The translations under genes and the position numbers were made by a program. Shown piece by piece: positions 31,315 through 41,685 of a DNA stretch of 43,556 nucleotides. Under the pieces are notes generated by a model. That model was not told the origin of the DNA. It worked only from the letters and a program-made list of their open reading frames with translations, and made no database searches. The first letter of the stretch is position 1, and every line of letters begins with the position of its first letter. Origin of the DNA: an uncultured Geobacteraceae bacterium (lineage in GTDB: Bacteria > Desulfobacterota > Desulfuromonadia > Geobacterales > Pseudopelobacteraceae); contig CAINRC010000146.1 of the NCBI GenBank assembly GCA_903852495.1, forward strand, positions 1 through 43,556, read 5' to 3'.

Positions 31315-34300
31315 TTATCCACGCTGGTGTCCATGGCGAATCTTATCCAGCCATACCCGAAACCTATCAAGGTACAGATAGACTACCGGAGTGGTGTAGA
31401 GGGTTAACATTTGGCTGAAAATCAGCCCACCTACAATGGCAATCCCCAGTGGTCTCCTGATTTCGGAACCGACACCGGTGCCGACTGCCAAAGGTATTGC
31501 GCCGAGCAGTGCCGCCATGGTGGTCATCATGATCGGGCGGAATCGCAACAAACACGCCTCAAGGATAGCATCACCCGACGATTTACCTTCGTTACGTTGA
31601 ACCGATAAGGCAAAATCTACCATCATGATTCCATTTTTCTTTACGATACCAATCAGCAGTATTACCCCGATTATGGCGATCAGGTTCAGATCGGATTTGA
31701 ACATCATCAATGCAGCCACCGCCCCGACACCAGCCGAAGGGAGTGTCGATAAGATTGTGAGCGGATGGATATAGCTTTCGTACAGGATACCGAGCACGAT
31801 GTAGACCGCAATAAGCGCGAACACAATCAGCAGAGGCTGACTTTTGAGAGATGCTTGAAACGCCTGGGCTGTACCGGCGAAACTTCCTCTGACACTTGCC
31901 GGCATGACCAGTTCCCGGGTAGCCTCTTCTACTGCGGTAACTGCCGCACCAAGTGAAACGCTAGGAGCCAGATTGAAGGATGTGGTTATAGCTGGAAACT
32001 GGCTCTGGTGGTTTACCGCTAGCGAACTGGCGCTGGTCTTGTATGAAGTAAATGCAGATATTGGCACCAGTTGGCCGTTCGATGAAAGCACCTGAATATC
32101 ACGCAGCGTGTCCGGTTGCTGCAGAAAAGCCGGGGCCGCTTCCATAACCACATGATACTGGTTGAGTTGGGTATAGATGACAGAGACCTGACTTTGACCA
32201 AAAGCATTATAAAGCGCCCCGTCAATCTGTTGTGGCGATATTCCAAGCCGCGCTGCTGTTGGCCGGTCAATAACCAGTTCCGCCTGAAGTCCGCGATCCT
32301 GCTGGTCACTGCTAACATCTGTCAGAATCGGCATACTGCGCATCTTGCGCAGCATCTTCTGCCCCCAACTGTTCAGCTCGGTGACATTCTCACCCTGCAG
32401 CGTATATTGATAGAGGGCATTGCCCATCCTGCCGCCAACCCGCAAATCCTGAACCGGCTGCAGAAAAGTCGGAGCGCCCGGAATGTGGGCCAACTTCTTA
32501 CGCAGCCGTGCAATTATTTGATTTGCTGAAGCCTTACGCGTTTCAAATGACTTGAGAGATATGAACATTCTGCTGGAGTTGACCGTAGAACCTCCACCAC
32601 CACCGGTAAATCCGATCACGTATTCAACATCCGGATCCTGCTTGATAATGGCGACAACCTGGGCCAACTTATCCCGCATGGACTGAAACGATATATCCTG
32701 TGCAGCTTGGATGGCTCCGGTAATTCTGCCGGTATCCTGCTCCGGGAAGAACCCTTTCGGGATAATCACAAAGAGAGAAATACTTGCGACAACCGTTGCC
32801 ATCATCAGACCAATCATGATGCGGCGATGCCTCAAAGCCCAGCGCAGGGAGGTCTCGTAATGGCTGTGCATCCAGACGAATATTCCTTCGCTGATCCGAT
32901 ACAGCTTGCCGTGTGGCTTAGATTCCTCATCCTTGAGTATGGTTGCGCACATCATCGGTGTTACGGTGAGCGATATCACCAGAGAGACCATGATGGCCGC
33001 GGAAAGCGTTACGGCGAACTCGCGGAACAGACGCCCCACCATTCCGCCCATCAAAAGGATCGGTATAAATACGGCGACCAGTGACACGCTCATGGAGAGT
33101 ACCGTGAAGGCGATTTCCTTACTCCCTTCCAAGGCCGCCTGCAAGGGCGAGCGCCCCATTTCCCGGTAGCGGGTCACGTTTTCAAGCACGACAATGGCGT
33201 CATCCACTACAAAACCGGTGGAAATGGTGAGGGCCATGAGAGAGAGGTTGTCCAGTGAATAGCCGAGCAGGTACATGACCGCAAAGGTGCCGATGATGGA
33301 TGATGTCACCGCCACTGCCGGAATCAGGGTTGCCCGCACGCTACGGAGAAACCAGAACACCACCAGCACTACCAGAAGACCGGACAGGAGCAGCGATATC
33401 TCCACATCATGCAGGGAACCACGAATGGGCGGTGTCCGGTCAAGTACCACGGAGAGCTTGACGCCCCCAGGCATGCTGGCTTCCATCTGGGGTAACAACA
33501 CACGGATATTGTCCACAGTATCGATGATATTTGCGCCCGGTTGACGAGAAATAATCACCATAATTGCCGGTGCGCCATTGACACTCCCGCTGACGCGCAG
33601 ATCCTCGACGGAATCTTCGACTGTTGCAACATCAGACAAGCGTAGCGCAGCCCCTGATTTATAGCTGATGACCAGATTACGATAATCAGCAGCTTTCGAT
33701 ATCTGATCGTTGGCGTGAATTTCCCACGAAGTTGTGCCGTTGGAAAGTGAGCCTTTGGGGCTGTTAACGTTGGTCCCGGCTAGAACTGCTCGAACCTGTC
33801 CCAGGCTGATGCCGTACTTGTTAAGTGCCAGTGGATTCAGTTCCGCGCGAACCGCAGGCAATGCGCCTCCACCTACGAAAACCTGTCCGACACCCTTAAC
33901 CTGTGACAACTTCTGGGCAAGGATCGACGAGGCGGCATCATACATCTTCGGCTTGCTGACGCTGTCTGAGGTCAGCGCCAGAATCATGATTGGAGCATCT
34001 GAAGGGTTCACCTTCCGGTATGAAGGATTGCTGGGAAGATTGGCCGGCAGATAGCTGCGGGCCGCATTGATTGCCGCCTGAACATCCCGTGCTGCCCCGT
34101 TGATATCCCGATTCAAATCGAATTGCAGTGTGATACTGGTGCTGCCACGATTACTTACGGAGGTCATTTCGCTTACACCAGCAATGCGCCCGAACTGCCG
34201 CTCAAGTGGCGCTGCCACTGAGGTGGACATGGTTTCTGGATCGGCACCGGGAAGCGAGGCAGAAACAGAGATGGTCGGGAAATCCACCTGTGGAAGTGGT

Positions 34301-34404
34301 GATACCGGCAGAAGCCGGAAAGCGATGATGCCGGACAGCATGAATCCCAGCGTGAGAAGGGTGGTGGCGACTGGACGGCGTATGAAAAGCGCAGATAGAT
34401 TCAT
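31315..34404 (-). CDS. RND efflux permease, second copy (MdtC/MuxC-like)
   Basis: A 1029-residue HAE1/RND inner-membrane pump. It begins [17 protein letters not shown], has the large periplasmic loops, TM4 with [17 protein letters not shown] (two Asp for proton relay) and [15 protein letters not shown] near the C-terminus. Two different RND subunits in one operon is the MdtBC/MuxBC layout, in which the pump is a heterotrimer. It lies 9 nt after the 111-residue membrane-protein gene. Confidence 0.92.
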   Translation of the reverse strand: MNLSALFIRRPVATTLLTLGFMLSGIIAFRLLPVSPLPQVDFPTISVSASLPGADPETMSTSVAAPLERQFGRIAGVSEMTSVSNRGSTSITLQFDLNRDINGAARDVQAAINAARSYLPANLPSNPSYRKVNPSDAPIMILALTSDSVSKPKMYDAASSILAQKLSQVKGVGQVFVGGGALPAVRAELNPLALNKYGISLGQVRAVLAGTNVNSPKGSLSNGTTSWEIHANDQISKAADYRNLVISYKSGAALRLSDVATVEDSVEDLRVSGSVNGAPAIMVIISRQPGANIIDTVDNIRVLLPQMEASMPGGVKLSVVLDRTPPIRGSLHDVEISLLLSGLLVVLVVFWFLRSVRATLIPAVAVTSSIIGTFAVMYLLGYSLDNLSLMALTISTGFVVDDAIVVLENVTRYREMGRSPLQAALEGSKEIAFTVLSMSVSLVAVFIPILLMGGMVGRLFREFAVTLSAAIMVSLVISLTVTPMMCATILKDEESKPHGKLYRISEGIFVWMHSHYETSLRWALRHRRIMIGLMMATVVASISLFVIIPKGFFPEQDTGRITGAIQAAQDISFQSMRDKLAQVVAIIKQDPDVEYVIGFTGGGGGSTVNSSRMFISLKSFETRKASANQIIARLRKKLAHIPGAPTFLQPVQDLRVGGRMGNALYQYTLQGENVTELNSWGQKMLRKMRSMPILTDVSSDQQDRGLQAELVIDRPTAARLGISPQQIDGALYNAFGQSQVSVIYTQLNQYHVVMEAAPAFLQQPDTLRDIQVLSSNGQLVPISAFTSYKTSASSLAVNHQSQFPAITTSFNLAPSVSLGAAVTAVEEATRELVMPASVRGSFAGTAQAFQASLKSQPLLIVFALIAVYIVLGILYESYIHPLTILSTLPSAGVGAVAALMMFKSDLNLIAIIGVILLIGIVKKNGIMMVDFALSVQRNEGKSSGDAILEACLLRFRPIMMTTMAALLGAIPLAVGTGVGSEIRRPLGIAIVGGLIFSQMLTLYTTPVVYLYLDRFRVWLDKIRHGHQRG

Positions 34405-34413
34405 GGCTAATCT

Positions 34414-34749
34414 TTATACGGCAGTAAATTCATAGACAGTAAACACACAGATGGCACCCATACCCAGCAAACCAAGAATAAATAAGCTGTCGGCAACACG
34501 CTCTATTTTGTGCATTCTGGAATATCCTCGTGACCGAAGCGCCCAGTAGGAGAGAATGCATGAAGTGAGAAAAAACAACGCGTCAACAGCGAGAAAATCA
34601 TCAGCCAGCGTGTTTACCTTCTGGATGGTAATAACCAGGCGCAGTATTCCGATAACGGTCATACAGACGCCGACCATAGCCGCAGAAACAGTAAAAATGT
34701 GACCGCATACACCTTCTTCCAAAAATTGATTTGAATCTTGCACTTTCAT
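34414..34749 (-). CDS. Small membrane protein inside the RND operon, 111 aa
   Basis: A 111-residue protein with three or four hydrophobic segments (FTVSAAMVGVCMTVIGILRL, DALFFLTSCILSYWALR, SLFILGLLGMGAICVFTVYEF in part) and a charged loop RSRGYSRMHKIERV. No family recognised. It lies between the two RND permease genes, 9 nt before the second. It could be a small accessory of the pump (like AcrZ in role, not in sequence) or an unrelated insertion. Confidence 0.65.
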   Translation of the reverse strand: MKVQDSNQFLEEGVCGHIFTVSAAMVGVCMTVIGILRLVITIQKVNTLADDFLAVDALFFLTSCILSYWALRSRGYSRMHKIERVADSLFILGLLGMGAICVFTVYEFTAV

Positions 34750-34841
34750 CAGAAGTAACTCCGTCTATTCGACTACTACAGGCCTGGGCTCTTCTAGTGG
34801 TGCTTCTGCAACGCCTTTATGAAATCCTCAAAACTTGAATA

Positions 34842-34977
34842 CCCCGTTCTGTGAACGGGGATGAAAAGTTTTCCTGCCGAAGGCAGGTTCAAGCCTCTAT
34901 GGGTTTGATCTTGTCAGTCAATCCGAAGGATTGGCTGTGCATTTAATATGTTTTGAAGCCCCGCCTTGTAGGCGGGG
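34842..34977. mobile_element. Hairpin-rich small element, IS200/IS605-like ends (putative)
   Basis: Four perfect short hairpins lie within 136 nt: CCCCGTT/AACGGGG (34842-34860), CCTGCC-GAA-GGCAGG (34873-34887), CAATCC-GAA-GGATTG (34919-34933) and CCCCGCC/GGCGGGG (34959-34977). The outer two, followed by GTAATTC and preceded by TTGAATA, look like the subterminal hairpins of IS200/IS605-group elements (memory, unverified). No transposase or TnpB gene is inside, so it would be a palindrome-associated miniature derivative. It covers the 3' end of the first RND permease gene. Confidence 0.45.
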
Positions 34978-37900
34978 TAATTCACTTTTAAAACGTTTAG
35001 CCAACCGATCAAACGCCAGATAAATAACCGGGGTGGTATAGAGTGTCAGGATCTGGCTTAACACCAGACCGCCAATGATGGCAATGCCCAATGGTCTGCG
35101 AAGTTCCGAGCCGACGCCGGTGCCTATGGCCAAAGGTAACGCTCCCAGTAGCGCGGCCATGGTGGTCATCATGATCGGCCTGAAACGGAGCAGACAGGCT
35201 TGGTAAATGGCCTCCTCGGGAGGTTTGCCTTCAGTTCGTTCCGCATCAAGCGCAAAATCGACCATCATGATGCCGTTCTTCTTGACGATACCAATCAACA
35301 GGATAATGCCGATAATTGCGATGACGGTCAGGTCCTGTCGAAACAACATGAGGGATAGCACTGCGCCAACCCCGGCTGACGGGAGGGTCGAGAGGATGGT
35401 GAGCGGGTGAATGAAGCTTTCGTAGAGTACACCGAGCACGATATAGACCGTAATCAGGGCAGCCAGGATCAGAATCGGTTCGTTGGTAAGGGATGCCTTG
35501 AACGCCTGTGCCGCACCCTGAAAACTTCCCTTGATGCTGGCCGGGAGCCCCATCTGTTTTGTCGCGGCTTCTATGGCATCTACGGCATGCCCCAGAGATA
35601 TGCCCGGAGCCAGGTTGAAGGAGGTTGTGACAGCAGGGAATTGACCCTGGCGGTTGATTACCAGTGGGCCCTTGGTCTCAACCGCAGAGGCGATGGCAGA
35701 TAGCGGTACCTGACCGCCGCTGGTAGAGCGGACGTAGAGCGCCATCAGACCAGCCGGGTCCTGACGGAACTGCGGCTTGACGGTGAGTATGACCCGGTAC
35801 TGGTTGAGTTCAGTGAATATGGTTGATACTTGGCGTTGACCAAAAGCATCATAGAGGGCATCGTCGATGTTCTGCGGAGTGACACCGAACCTGGCTGCAG
35901 AGGAACGGTCGAAGTTCAACTGCACACGTAATCCCTGGTTCTGCTGGTCACTGCTGACATCTCGCAACTCGGACCGTTGCTGCAGGCCCTCAACGACCTT
36001 CGGCGCCCAGGTTGTGAGTTCATCGGAATTGGGCGTCTCCAGAGTGAACTGGTACTGGGTGCGACTTACTCTGGCATCGACGCTGAGATCCTGTACCGGC
36101 TGCATAAAAAGAGTGATACCGCTTACCTGGGCCAGTTTCGGCTGCAGACGGCGGATGACGTCAGTGGCAGTGCCGTCCCGGTCATGCAGAGGTTTCAGGT
36201 TGATCTGGATGGTGCCGCTGTTGAGCGAGGTATTGGTGCCGTCAACGCCGATGAATGAGGAGATGCTCTCCACTGCAGGGTCTTCGAGGATCTTGGCGGC
36301 AAGAGCCTGTTGGCGTTCAGCCATAGCTGGAAACGAGATTGACTGCGACGCTTCGGAAACACCTTGGATGATGCCAGTATCCTGCACCGGAAAGAAGCCT
36401 TTGGGGATGATAATATAGAGCAGCACCGTCAGCAGCAGGGTCGCTCCAGCGACAAACAGGGTGGCTGTCTGGTGCCGCATTACCCACTGGAGGGAACGTC
36501 CGTAAGCGGCGATGATGCGATCAAGAAATTGACCTGAGACGCGGTAGAACCGCCCCTGTCGCTCCTCGGGCACATGCTTCAGGATGCGCGAGCACATCAT
36601 TGGAGTAAGGGTTAGAGATACCACCGCCGAGATCAGGATTGTCACCCCCAAGGTGACGGCAAATTCGCGGAACAGTCGGCCAACAACGTCACCCATGAAG
36701 AGCAGCGGAATCAGTACCGCAATCAGCGATACTGTCAGAGAGAGAATGGTAAAGCCGATCTGTTTGGCCCCTTTGAGGGCTGCTTCCATTGGGGTTTCCC
36801 CCTCTTCCACATAGCGGGAAATATTCTCAATCATGACAATGGCATCATCCACGACAAAGCCGGTGGAGATGGTCAGTGCCATCAGGGTCAGGTTGTTCAG
36901 GCTGTAGTTCAGCAGGTACATGACGCCGAACGTGCCGACCAGTGACAGGGGCACAGCAACGCTGGGTATGGTGGTGGCCGGCAGGTTGCGAAGGAAGAGG
37001 AAAATCACCAGGATTACCAGAGCCACTGCCAGCAACAGTTCAAACTGAACGTCTTTCACCGATTCCCTGATGGTCACCGTCCGGTCGGTAAGCGGGGTTA
37101 CCTTTATCGAGGCAGGAAGTGATGCCTGCAACTGGGGAAGCAATTGTTTTACCCGGTTGACAACTTCAATGACATTGGCTCCCGGCTGACGCTGTATATT
37201 AACGATTACCGCAGGCGTGGTATTCATCCAGGCGGCCTGGTTGATGTTTTCCGTGTTGTCAACGGCATCCGCTACGTCTTTGAGCAGGATCGGCGCGTTG
37301 TTTTTCCAGGCGATAACCAGTGAGCGATACTCTTTGCTGGAAAAGAGCTGGTCATTGGCGCCGATGATGAATGACTGGCGTGGGCCATCGAAACTTCCCT
37401 TGGCCTGGTTTACGTTGGCAGCTATAAGGGCAGTGCGTAAATCTTCCAGGGTCAGGCCATACGACGCAAGCGCGGTCGGATTGGCATGAATACGTACAGC
37501 CGGGCGTTGACCGCCGCTGATGCTGACCAGGCCAACTCCGGGGAGCTGGGAGATTTTTTGGGCAAAACGGGTATCGGCCAGATCCTCCACCTTCGGAAGT
37601 GGAATGGTGTCGGAAGAAAGTGCCAGAGTCAGTATCGGTGCATCAGCAGGGTTGACCTTGCTATAGACCGGCGGGTTGGGCAGATCCTTGGGGAGAAAGT
37701 TGAAACCTGCGTTGATGGCCGCCTGTACCTGCTGTTCAGCCACATCCAGGGCAAGTTCGAGAGTGAACTGCAAGGTAATAACCGAACTGCCGTGGGAACT
37801 GGTGGAGGTCATCTGGGTCAGTCCCGGCATCTGGCCGAACTGACGTTCCAAAGGCGCTGTTATCGAAGAGGCAATAACATCGGAACTGGCTCCGGGGTAA

Positions 37901-38049
37901 AAGGTGCGAACCTGAATGGTGGGATAATCCACCTGCGGCAGGGCAGAAACTGGTAACTGCTTGTAGGCCACGGCCCCGGCCAGGATGATGGCAATCATCA
38001 GCAGGGTAGTGGCCACCGGTCTGAGTATGAATAATCGTGAAAAGTTCAT
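34918..38049 (-). CDS. RND efflux permease, first copy (MdtB/MuxB-like)
   Basis: A 1043-residue RND pump starting [18 protein letters not shown], with [17 protein letters not shown] in TM4 and [19 protein letters not shown] near the end. About 45% of residues look shared with the second copy over the whole length. The last ~20 residues ([20 protein letters not shown] and D) are encoded by the hairpin-rich element, so the native C-terminus was probably replaced. It overlaps the adaptor gene stop by 4 nt. Confidence 0.92.
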   Translation of the reverse strand: MNFSRLFILRPVATTLLMIAIILAGAVAYKQLPVSALPQVDYPTIQVRTFYPGASSDVIASSITAPLERQFGQMPGLTQMTSTSSHGSSVITLQFTLELALDVAEQQVQAAINAGFNFLPKDLPNPPVYSKVNPADAPILTLALSSDTIPLPKVEDLADTRFAQKISQLPGVGLVSISGGQRPAVRIHANPTALASYGLTLEDLRTALIAANVNQAKGSFDGPRQSFIIGANDQLFSSKEYRSLVIAWKNNAPILLKDVADAVDNTENINQAAWMNTTPAVIVNIQRQPGANVIEVVNRVKQLLPQLQASLPASIKVTPLTDRTVTIRESVKDVQFELLLAVALVILVIFLFLRNLPATTIPSVAVPLSLVGTFGVMYLLNYSLNNLTLMALTISTGFVVDDAIVMIENISRYVEEGETPMEAALKGAKQIGFTILSLTVSLIAVLIPLLFMGDVVGRLFREFAVTLGVTILISAVVSLTLTPMMCSRILKHVPEERQGRFYRVSGQFLDRIIAAYGRSLQWVMRHQTATLFVAGATLLLTVLLYIIIPKGFFPVQDTGIIQGVSEASQSISFPAMAERQQALAAKILEDPAVESISSFIGVDGTNTSLNSGTIQINLKPLHDRDGTATDVIRRLQPKLAQVSGITLFMQPVQDLSVDARVSRTQYQFTLETPNSDELTTWAPKVVEGLQQRSELRDVSSDQQNQGLRVQLNFDRSSAARFGVTPQNIDDALYDAFGQRQVSTIFTELNQYRVILTVKPQFRQDPAGLMALYVRSTSGGQVPLSAIASAVETKGPLVINRQGQFPAVTTSFNLAPGISLGHAVDAIEAATKQMGLPASIKGSFQGAAQAFKASLTNEPILILAALITVYIVLGVLYESFIHPLTILSTLPSAGVGAVLSLMLFRQDLTVIAIIGIILLIGIVKKNGIMMVDFALDAERTEGKPPEEAIYQACLLRFRPIMMTTMAALLGALPLAIGTGVGSELRRPLGIAIIGGLVLSQILTLYTTPVIYLAFDRLAKRFKSELPRLQGGASKHIKCTANPSD

Positions 38050-39302
38050 TGAGGTCGCCCTTGCGGTGGTTTGTCAGGTTTACCGGCTGGCTTCTTATCT
38101 TTGCCCGCCTGATCCCGCTCCTTGACTTCAACCTTACTGCCATCCCTGAGGCGCTCGGCACCATCAACCACCACCAGCTCACCAACTGCCAATCCTTCAA
38201 TCACCGAGGTTTCCCCACCCTGGCTGATACCGGTCTTGACCTGCTTCATGCTCACTGTTTTGTCCGTATTCATTACAAAGACAAAGGCGCCTTGAGGGTT
38301 CTTCTGAATCGCGGCAGAAGGGACGATGATGGCGTCTTTTTTAACATCGAGCAGCAGCCGGGCATTGACAAACTGGTTAGGAAAAAGTTCACTGGCACTG
38401 TTATCAAATGCGGCTTTGAGTTTGACCGTGCCGGTTGTGGGATCAATCTGGTTGTCGACAGTGGTCAAAGTTCCGGTAGCCAGTTTTTGGTTCATTTCCC
38501 GATCGAAGGCCTCGACGCTCAACCGGCCACTCTTCATTTTGCGCAGCACCTGCGGCAGACTGTCTTCGGGAATTGGAAATACTACTGCAATCGGTTGAAC
38601 CTGGGTGATAGTTAGCACCCCTCCGGTGTCCGTTGCATGCACAATGTTACCCGGGTCCACCAGGCGCAATCCGGCCCTGCCGCTGAAGGGCGCTGTAATG
38701 CGACTGTAGGTGAGTTGTAGTTTGGCGCTGTCGATCTGCCCCTGGTCAACCTTGACGGCTCCCTCATACTGGCGCACCAGAGCCTCCTGGGTGTCCAGTT
38801 GCTGGCGTGGTATCGAATCCTGTTTCCAGAGCGTGCGATAGCGTTCCAGGTCCATTCGTGCATTATTCAATTGTTCCCGGTCGCGAGCCATCTGCCCTTC
38901 AGCCTGTGTCAGCAGGACCTGGAACGGTCGCGAGTCGATGACCGCCAGCAGGCTCCCTTTGGCAACGTTCTGCCCCTCCCGGAAATGAACTTCCATCAGC
39001 TGACCATCAACCCGGCTGCGAACCGTGACCGTGTTCAGTGGAGTGACAGACCCGAGTCCGGTCAGGTAAAGGTTCATGTCCCCCTTGCGGGTCGCTGACA
39101 CAAATACCGGAGTAGGGAGTGCAGGGACTTTGGAACCCGCCTTGGCAGCAGCGCCGGGAGGAGTCTGCTGTTTCTTCCAGACAGCAAAAGCGCCGCCGGT
39201 AATCAGGCAGAGTATGATAAGCCAGAACCACCAACGGCTGGATAATGACCGCTTGATTGGCTGATTGATTGGTTCGTTGTTTTCGGTAGTGGTTTCTTGC
39301 AT
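38046..39302 (-). CDS. RND periplasmic adaptor subunit (MdtA-like)
   Basis: A 418-residue membrane-fusion protein: one N-terminal membrane anchor ([20 protein letters not shown]), a split lipoyl domain ([21 protein letters not shown] and [18 protein letters not shown]), a helical hairpin between them and a beta-barrel end ([18 protein letters not shown]). The Lys/Pro-rich tail ([15 protein letters not shown]) is low in complexity. It bridges the RND pump and the outer-membrane channel. It lies 33 nt after the response-regulator gene and overlaps the permease start. Confidence 0.92.
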   Translation of the reverse strand: MQETTTENNEPINQPIKRSLSSRWWFWLIILCLITGGAFAVWKKQQTPPGAAAKAGSKVPALPTPVFVSATRKGDMNLYLTGLGSVTPLNTVTVRSRVDGQLMEVHFREGQNVAKGSLLAVIDSRPFQVLLTQAEGQMARDREQLNNARMDLERYRTLWKQDSIPRQQLDTQEALVRQYEGAVKVDQGQIDSAKLQLTYSRITAPFSGRAGLRLVDPGNIVHATDTGGVLTITQVQPIAVVFPIPEDSLPQVLRKMKSGRLSVEAFDREMNQKLATGTLTTVDNQIDPTTGTVKLKAAFDNSASELFPNQFVNARLLLDVKKDAIIVPSAAIQKNPQGAFVFVMNTDKTVSMKQVKTGISQGGETSVIEGLAVGELVVVDGAERLRDGSKVEVKERDQAGKDKKPAGKPDKPPQGRPQ

Positions 39303-39335
39303 GATCGCTATCCTCGATTCACCGGCGGAATATTG

Positions 39336-40013
39336 TTAACTCTGTGGGTCATATTTATAGCCCACTCCATAAACAGAATGGATGATTTCAGCGTCCGGAG
39401 ACACTCCGGCAATTTTCTTGCGCAGGTTCTTGATATGGCTGTCGATTGTCCGGTCACTGACGATGCGTTGATCCGGGTAGATATGATCCATGAGCTGGTT
39501 GCGGCCATAGATGCGGCCCGGGGTGGCTGAAAGAAACTCCAGCAGTTTGAATTCCACCACGGTAAGTTCCAATTCGTGGCCACGCAGCGTCACTTGCAGA
39601 CGGTCTTCGTCCAACTGCAGCAGAGGGGGAACACCGGGTGGTTTCTGCTCGGTACTTCTCCGTAATACCGCCTTAACGCGGGCCACCACCTCCCGGGGAC
39701 TGAACGGTTTGCAGATATAATCGTCGGCGCCGAGTTCAAGGCCAAGCAACCGGTCGATCTCCTCGATACGGGCGGTGACCATGATGATAGGCACCGTCGA
39801 AAACGAACGGATATCCTTGCAGATATCCACGCCGTCGCGTCCCGGCAGCATCAGGTCGAGCAGGATCAGGGCCGGCATCTCTACGCGAACGTGTGGCAGG
39901 ACGTCAAGACCATTCTCCAGACATACCGGTTCATAGCCTGCCTGGCGCAGGTAATTGCTCAGGAGTTTTGCCAGTTTCGGTTCATCTTCGACAATCAGTA
40001 GTGAGTTGTTCAT
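39336..40013 (-). CDS. OmpR-family response regulator (BaeR-like)
   Basis: A 225-residue regulator with a receiver domain (acidic pocket VEDEP with Asp10, phosphorylation site Asp53 in LLDLMLPG, Lys in CKPFS) and a C-terminal winged helix of the OmpR/PhoB class (RTIDSHIKNLRKKI, YGVGYKYD). It probably switches on the efflux operon. OmpR-type regulators bind tandem repeats with about 11-bp spacing; such repeats are found at 41549-41581 and 42713-42734. It overlaps the kinase gene by 4 nt. Confidence 0.93.
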   Translation of the reverse strand: MNNSLLIVEDEPKLAKLLSNYLRQAGYEPVCLENGLDVLPHVRVEMPALILLDLMLPGRDGVDICKDIRSFSTVPIIMVTARIEEIDRLLGLELGADDYICKPFSPREVVARVKAVLRRSTEQKPPGVPPLLQLDEDRLQVTLRGHELELTVVEFKLLEFLSATPGRIYGRNQLMDHIYPDQRIVSDRTIDSHIKNLRKKIAGVSPDAEIIHSVYGVGYKYDPQS

Positions 40014-41461
40014 TGTCTTCCTCCGGATAACGGCAGAGTAATTCTCATCAAGATTCCGCCAAGAGGTGAGTGGAGTGCCTCTATGATTCCCTCATGTGCC
40101 TCGACGATATTGCGGCAGATGGCAAGTCCGAGTCCTGCGCCGCCGGAAGCCCTGCTGCGTGATCCTTCCACGCGATAGAGACGGTCGAACAGTTTTCTGC
40201 GCTCTTCTTCGGTCGCACCGGGCGCACTATCCTTAAAATCTATTATCAAAGCACTTGGCGCTACTTCGAGTGATATGTCGAGCGTTCCACCGGTATCAGT
40301 GTATTTCTGCGAATTGTTCACGAGGTTGTCGAAAAGCTGTGACATTCGCTCGGCATCGGCAAAAAGAAAAACCGGCTCGGTTGGCAGATGAACGCTAAGT
40401 ATCAGCGACTTCTCAGCTAATGCGGGGCGGGCTCGGTTGATCGAATCCGTGAGAATCCCGGACAGGTCCACATCCGTTTTCCGGTAGGCCAAAGCCCCTA
40501 CATCGGAAAGCGCCAGTTGATATAAATCCTCAACCAGTCGGTTAATGCGGAACACCTCGACCTGAAGCGAGGAAATAGAACTCAGCGACAGATCCTGCAG
40601 TCCATCCTGGATTGCCTCGATCTCGCCTCCCAGAATGGCCAGCGGAGTCCGCAATTCATGGGAGATGTCGGCCACGAACTGGCGCCGGGCCTGTTCGTTT
40701 TTGTCGAGGCTCAGCGCCAGGGCATTGAAGTCCCGTGACAGATGACCGAACTCGTCGTCGGAGTCGACGGGTACCCGTATATCGTACTGTCCGGATGAGA
40801 GATGGCTGGTGGCGGCAGCCAGTTTCTTGAGCGGACGAACCAGAAGCCTAGCCAGAGGGAGCGAGATTGCCGCGGCAACCAGCAGCATGAGCAGGGCGAT
40901 TAGGGCAAACACAAGTTTCTGCTCTTTGACGAATTTGAGGTGATGGGCATCCGAAAGGAACTTGCTCGGCAGAAGTCCAAGGTAGCCGACTTCCTTTCCT
41001 CTGACGGAAATCGGTTTGAACAACGGGATTTCAGCAGGATTGCTGCTTCCGAAAACCTGATTCCGCCTGGCATCAAGCACAACGATACGCCTCTCAAAAC
41101 GGAAGGAGCGTCTATTTGGGGGTGCATCCGGTTGATTAAGGCGTTCCTGTTTAGCTTCATTGGCAACCGGGGCGGGAGGGGGTGTGGAGCTTTCAGCAAT
41201 AGTTTCACCGATTAACTGTGAAAGCGTTTCCGGTGATTGTTGAATGAACTCCCAACTTCCAGATACGCCATAAGCTTTTCCGAGTTTTATCGCCAAACGC
41301 TCCATGCGGTTTTGCTCAAGCTGGTTCACATACTTGAGAAATCCGCGGTCCATGCTCCATTGCATGATCAGGAACATGAACAGCACAATGATTCCATTGG
41401 CCGCGAGAATCGCCAGAAACACCCTTTGAGTTACATTCAATCTCATCATTTCAAAACTCAC
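40010..41461 (-). CDS. Sensor histidine kinase (BaeS-like)
   Basis: A 483-residue membrane kinase: TM1 (VFLAILAANGIIVLFMFLI), a periplasmic sensor domain with a proline-rich part, TM2 (VFALIALLMLLVAAAISLPL), HAMP, HisKA with FVADISHELRTPLAIL, then HATPase with N-box DNLVNNSQKY and G-boxes up to GGAGLGLAICRNIVEAH. It phosphorylates the response regulator encoded next. It is the first gene of the efflux operon, so regulators and pump are made together. Confidence 0.92.
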   Translation of the reverse strand: MSFEMMRLNVTQRVFLAILAANGIIVLFMFLIMQWSMDRGFLKYVNQLEQNRMERLAIKLGKAYGVSGSWEFIQQSPETLSQLIGETIAESSTPPPAPVANEAKQERLNQPDAPPNRRSFRFERRIVVLDARRNQVFGSSNPAEIPLFKPISVRGKEVGYLGLLPSKFLSDAHHLKFVKEQKLVFALIALLMLLVAAAISLPLARLLVRPLKKLAAATSHLSSGQYDIRVPVDSDDEFGHLSRDFNALALSLDKNEQARRQFVADISHELRTPLAILGGEIEAIQDGLQDLSLSSISSLQVEVFRINRLVEDLYQLALSDVGALAYRKTDVDLSGILTDSINRARPALAEKSLILSVHLPTEPVFLFADAERMSQLFDNLVNNSQKYTDTGGTLDISLEVAPSALIIDFKDSAPGATEEERRKLFDRLYRVEGSRSRASGGAGLGLAICRNIVEAHEGIIEALHSPLGGILMRITLPLSGGRQ

Positions 41462-41548
41462 ATGTAAAAGTGATTTCCTGCTTCATTTGCCTACATCGTA
41501 TTTTGCTTTCATAAAAATAGAAAGGGTGATTCAGGAATATGAGCAAAA

Positions 41549-41592
41549 ATCCACATTCACTCCATATTTGCTACACTTTTAAAATGTATGTT
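41549..41592 (+). promoter_or_regulatory. Tandem 11-bp repeats and -10 box upstream of the lipoprotein gene
   Basis: Three consecutive 11-bp units (ATCCACATTCA, CTCCATATTTG, CTACACTTTTA; 41549-41581) are followed after 5 bp by TATGTT (41587-41592). No -35 hexamer is visible, as in promoters driven by a PhoB/OmpR-type activator. The same layout is at 42713-42745. Confidence 0.6.
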
Positions 41593-41685
41593 GTTTACAG
41601 AAAGCGAGATACATCGACGTCTGAAGATTGCATCCTGCACAGTTTATCTTTGTGCAGACTATCAGAGCCAAGGGGGTAAGAAAAA

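Noticed and set aside
34842-34977. CRISPR-like repeats
   Set aside because: The hairpins differ from one another in sequence and spacing; there are no identical repeats with unique spacers.
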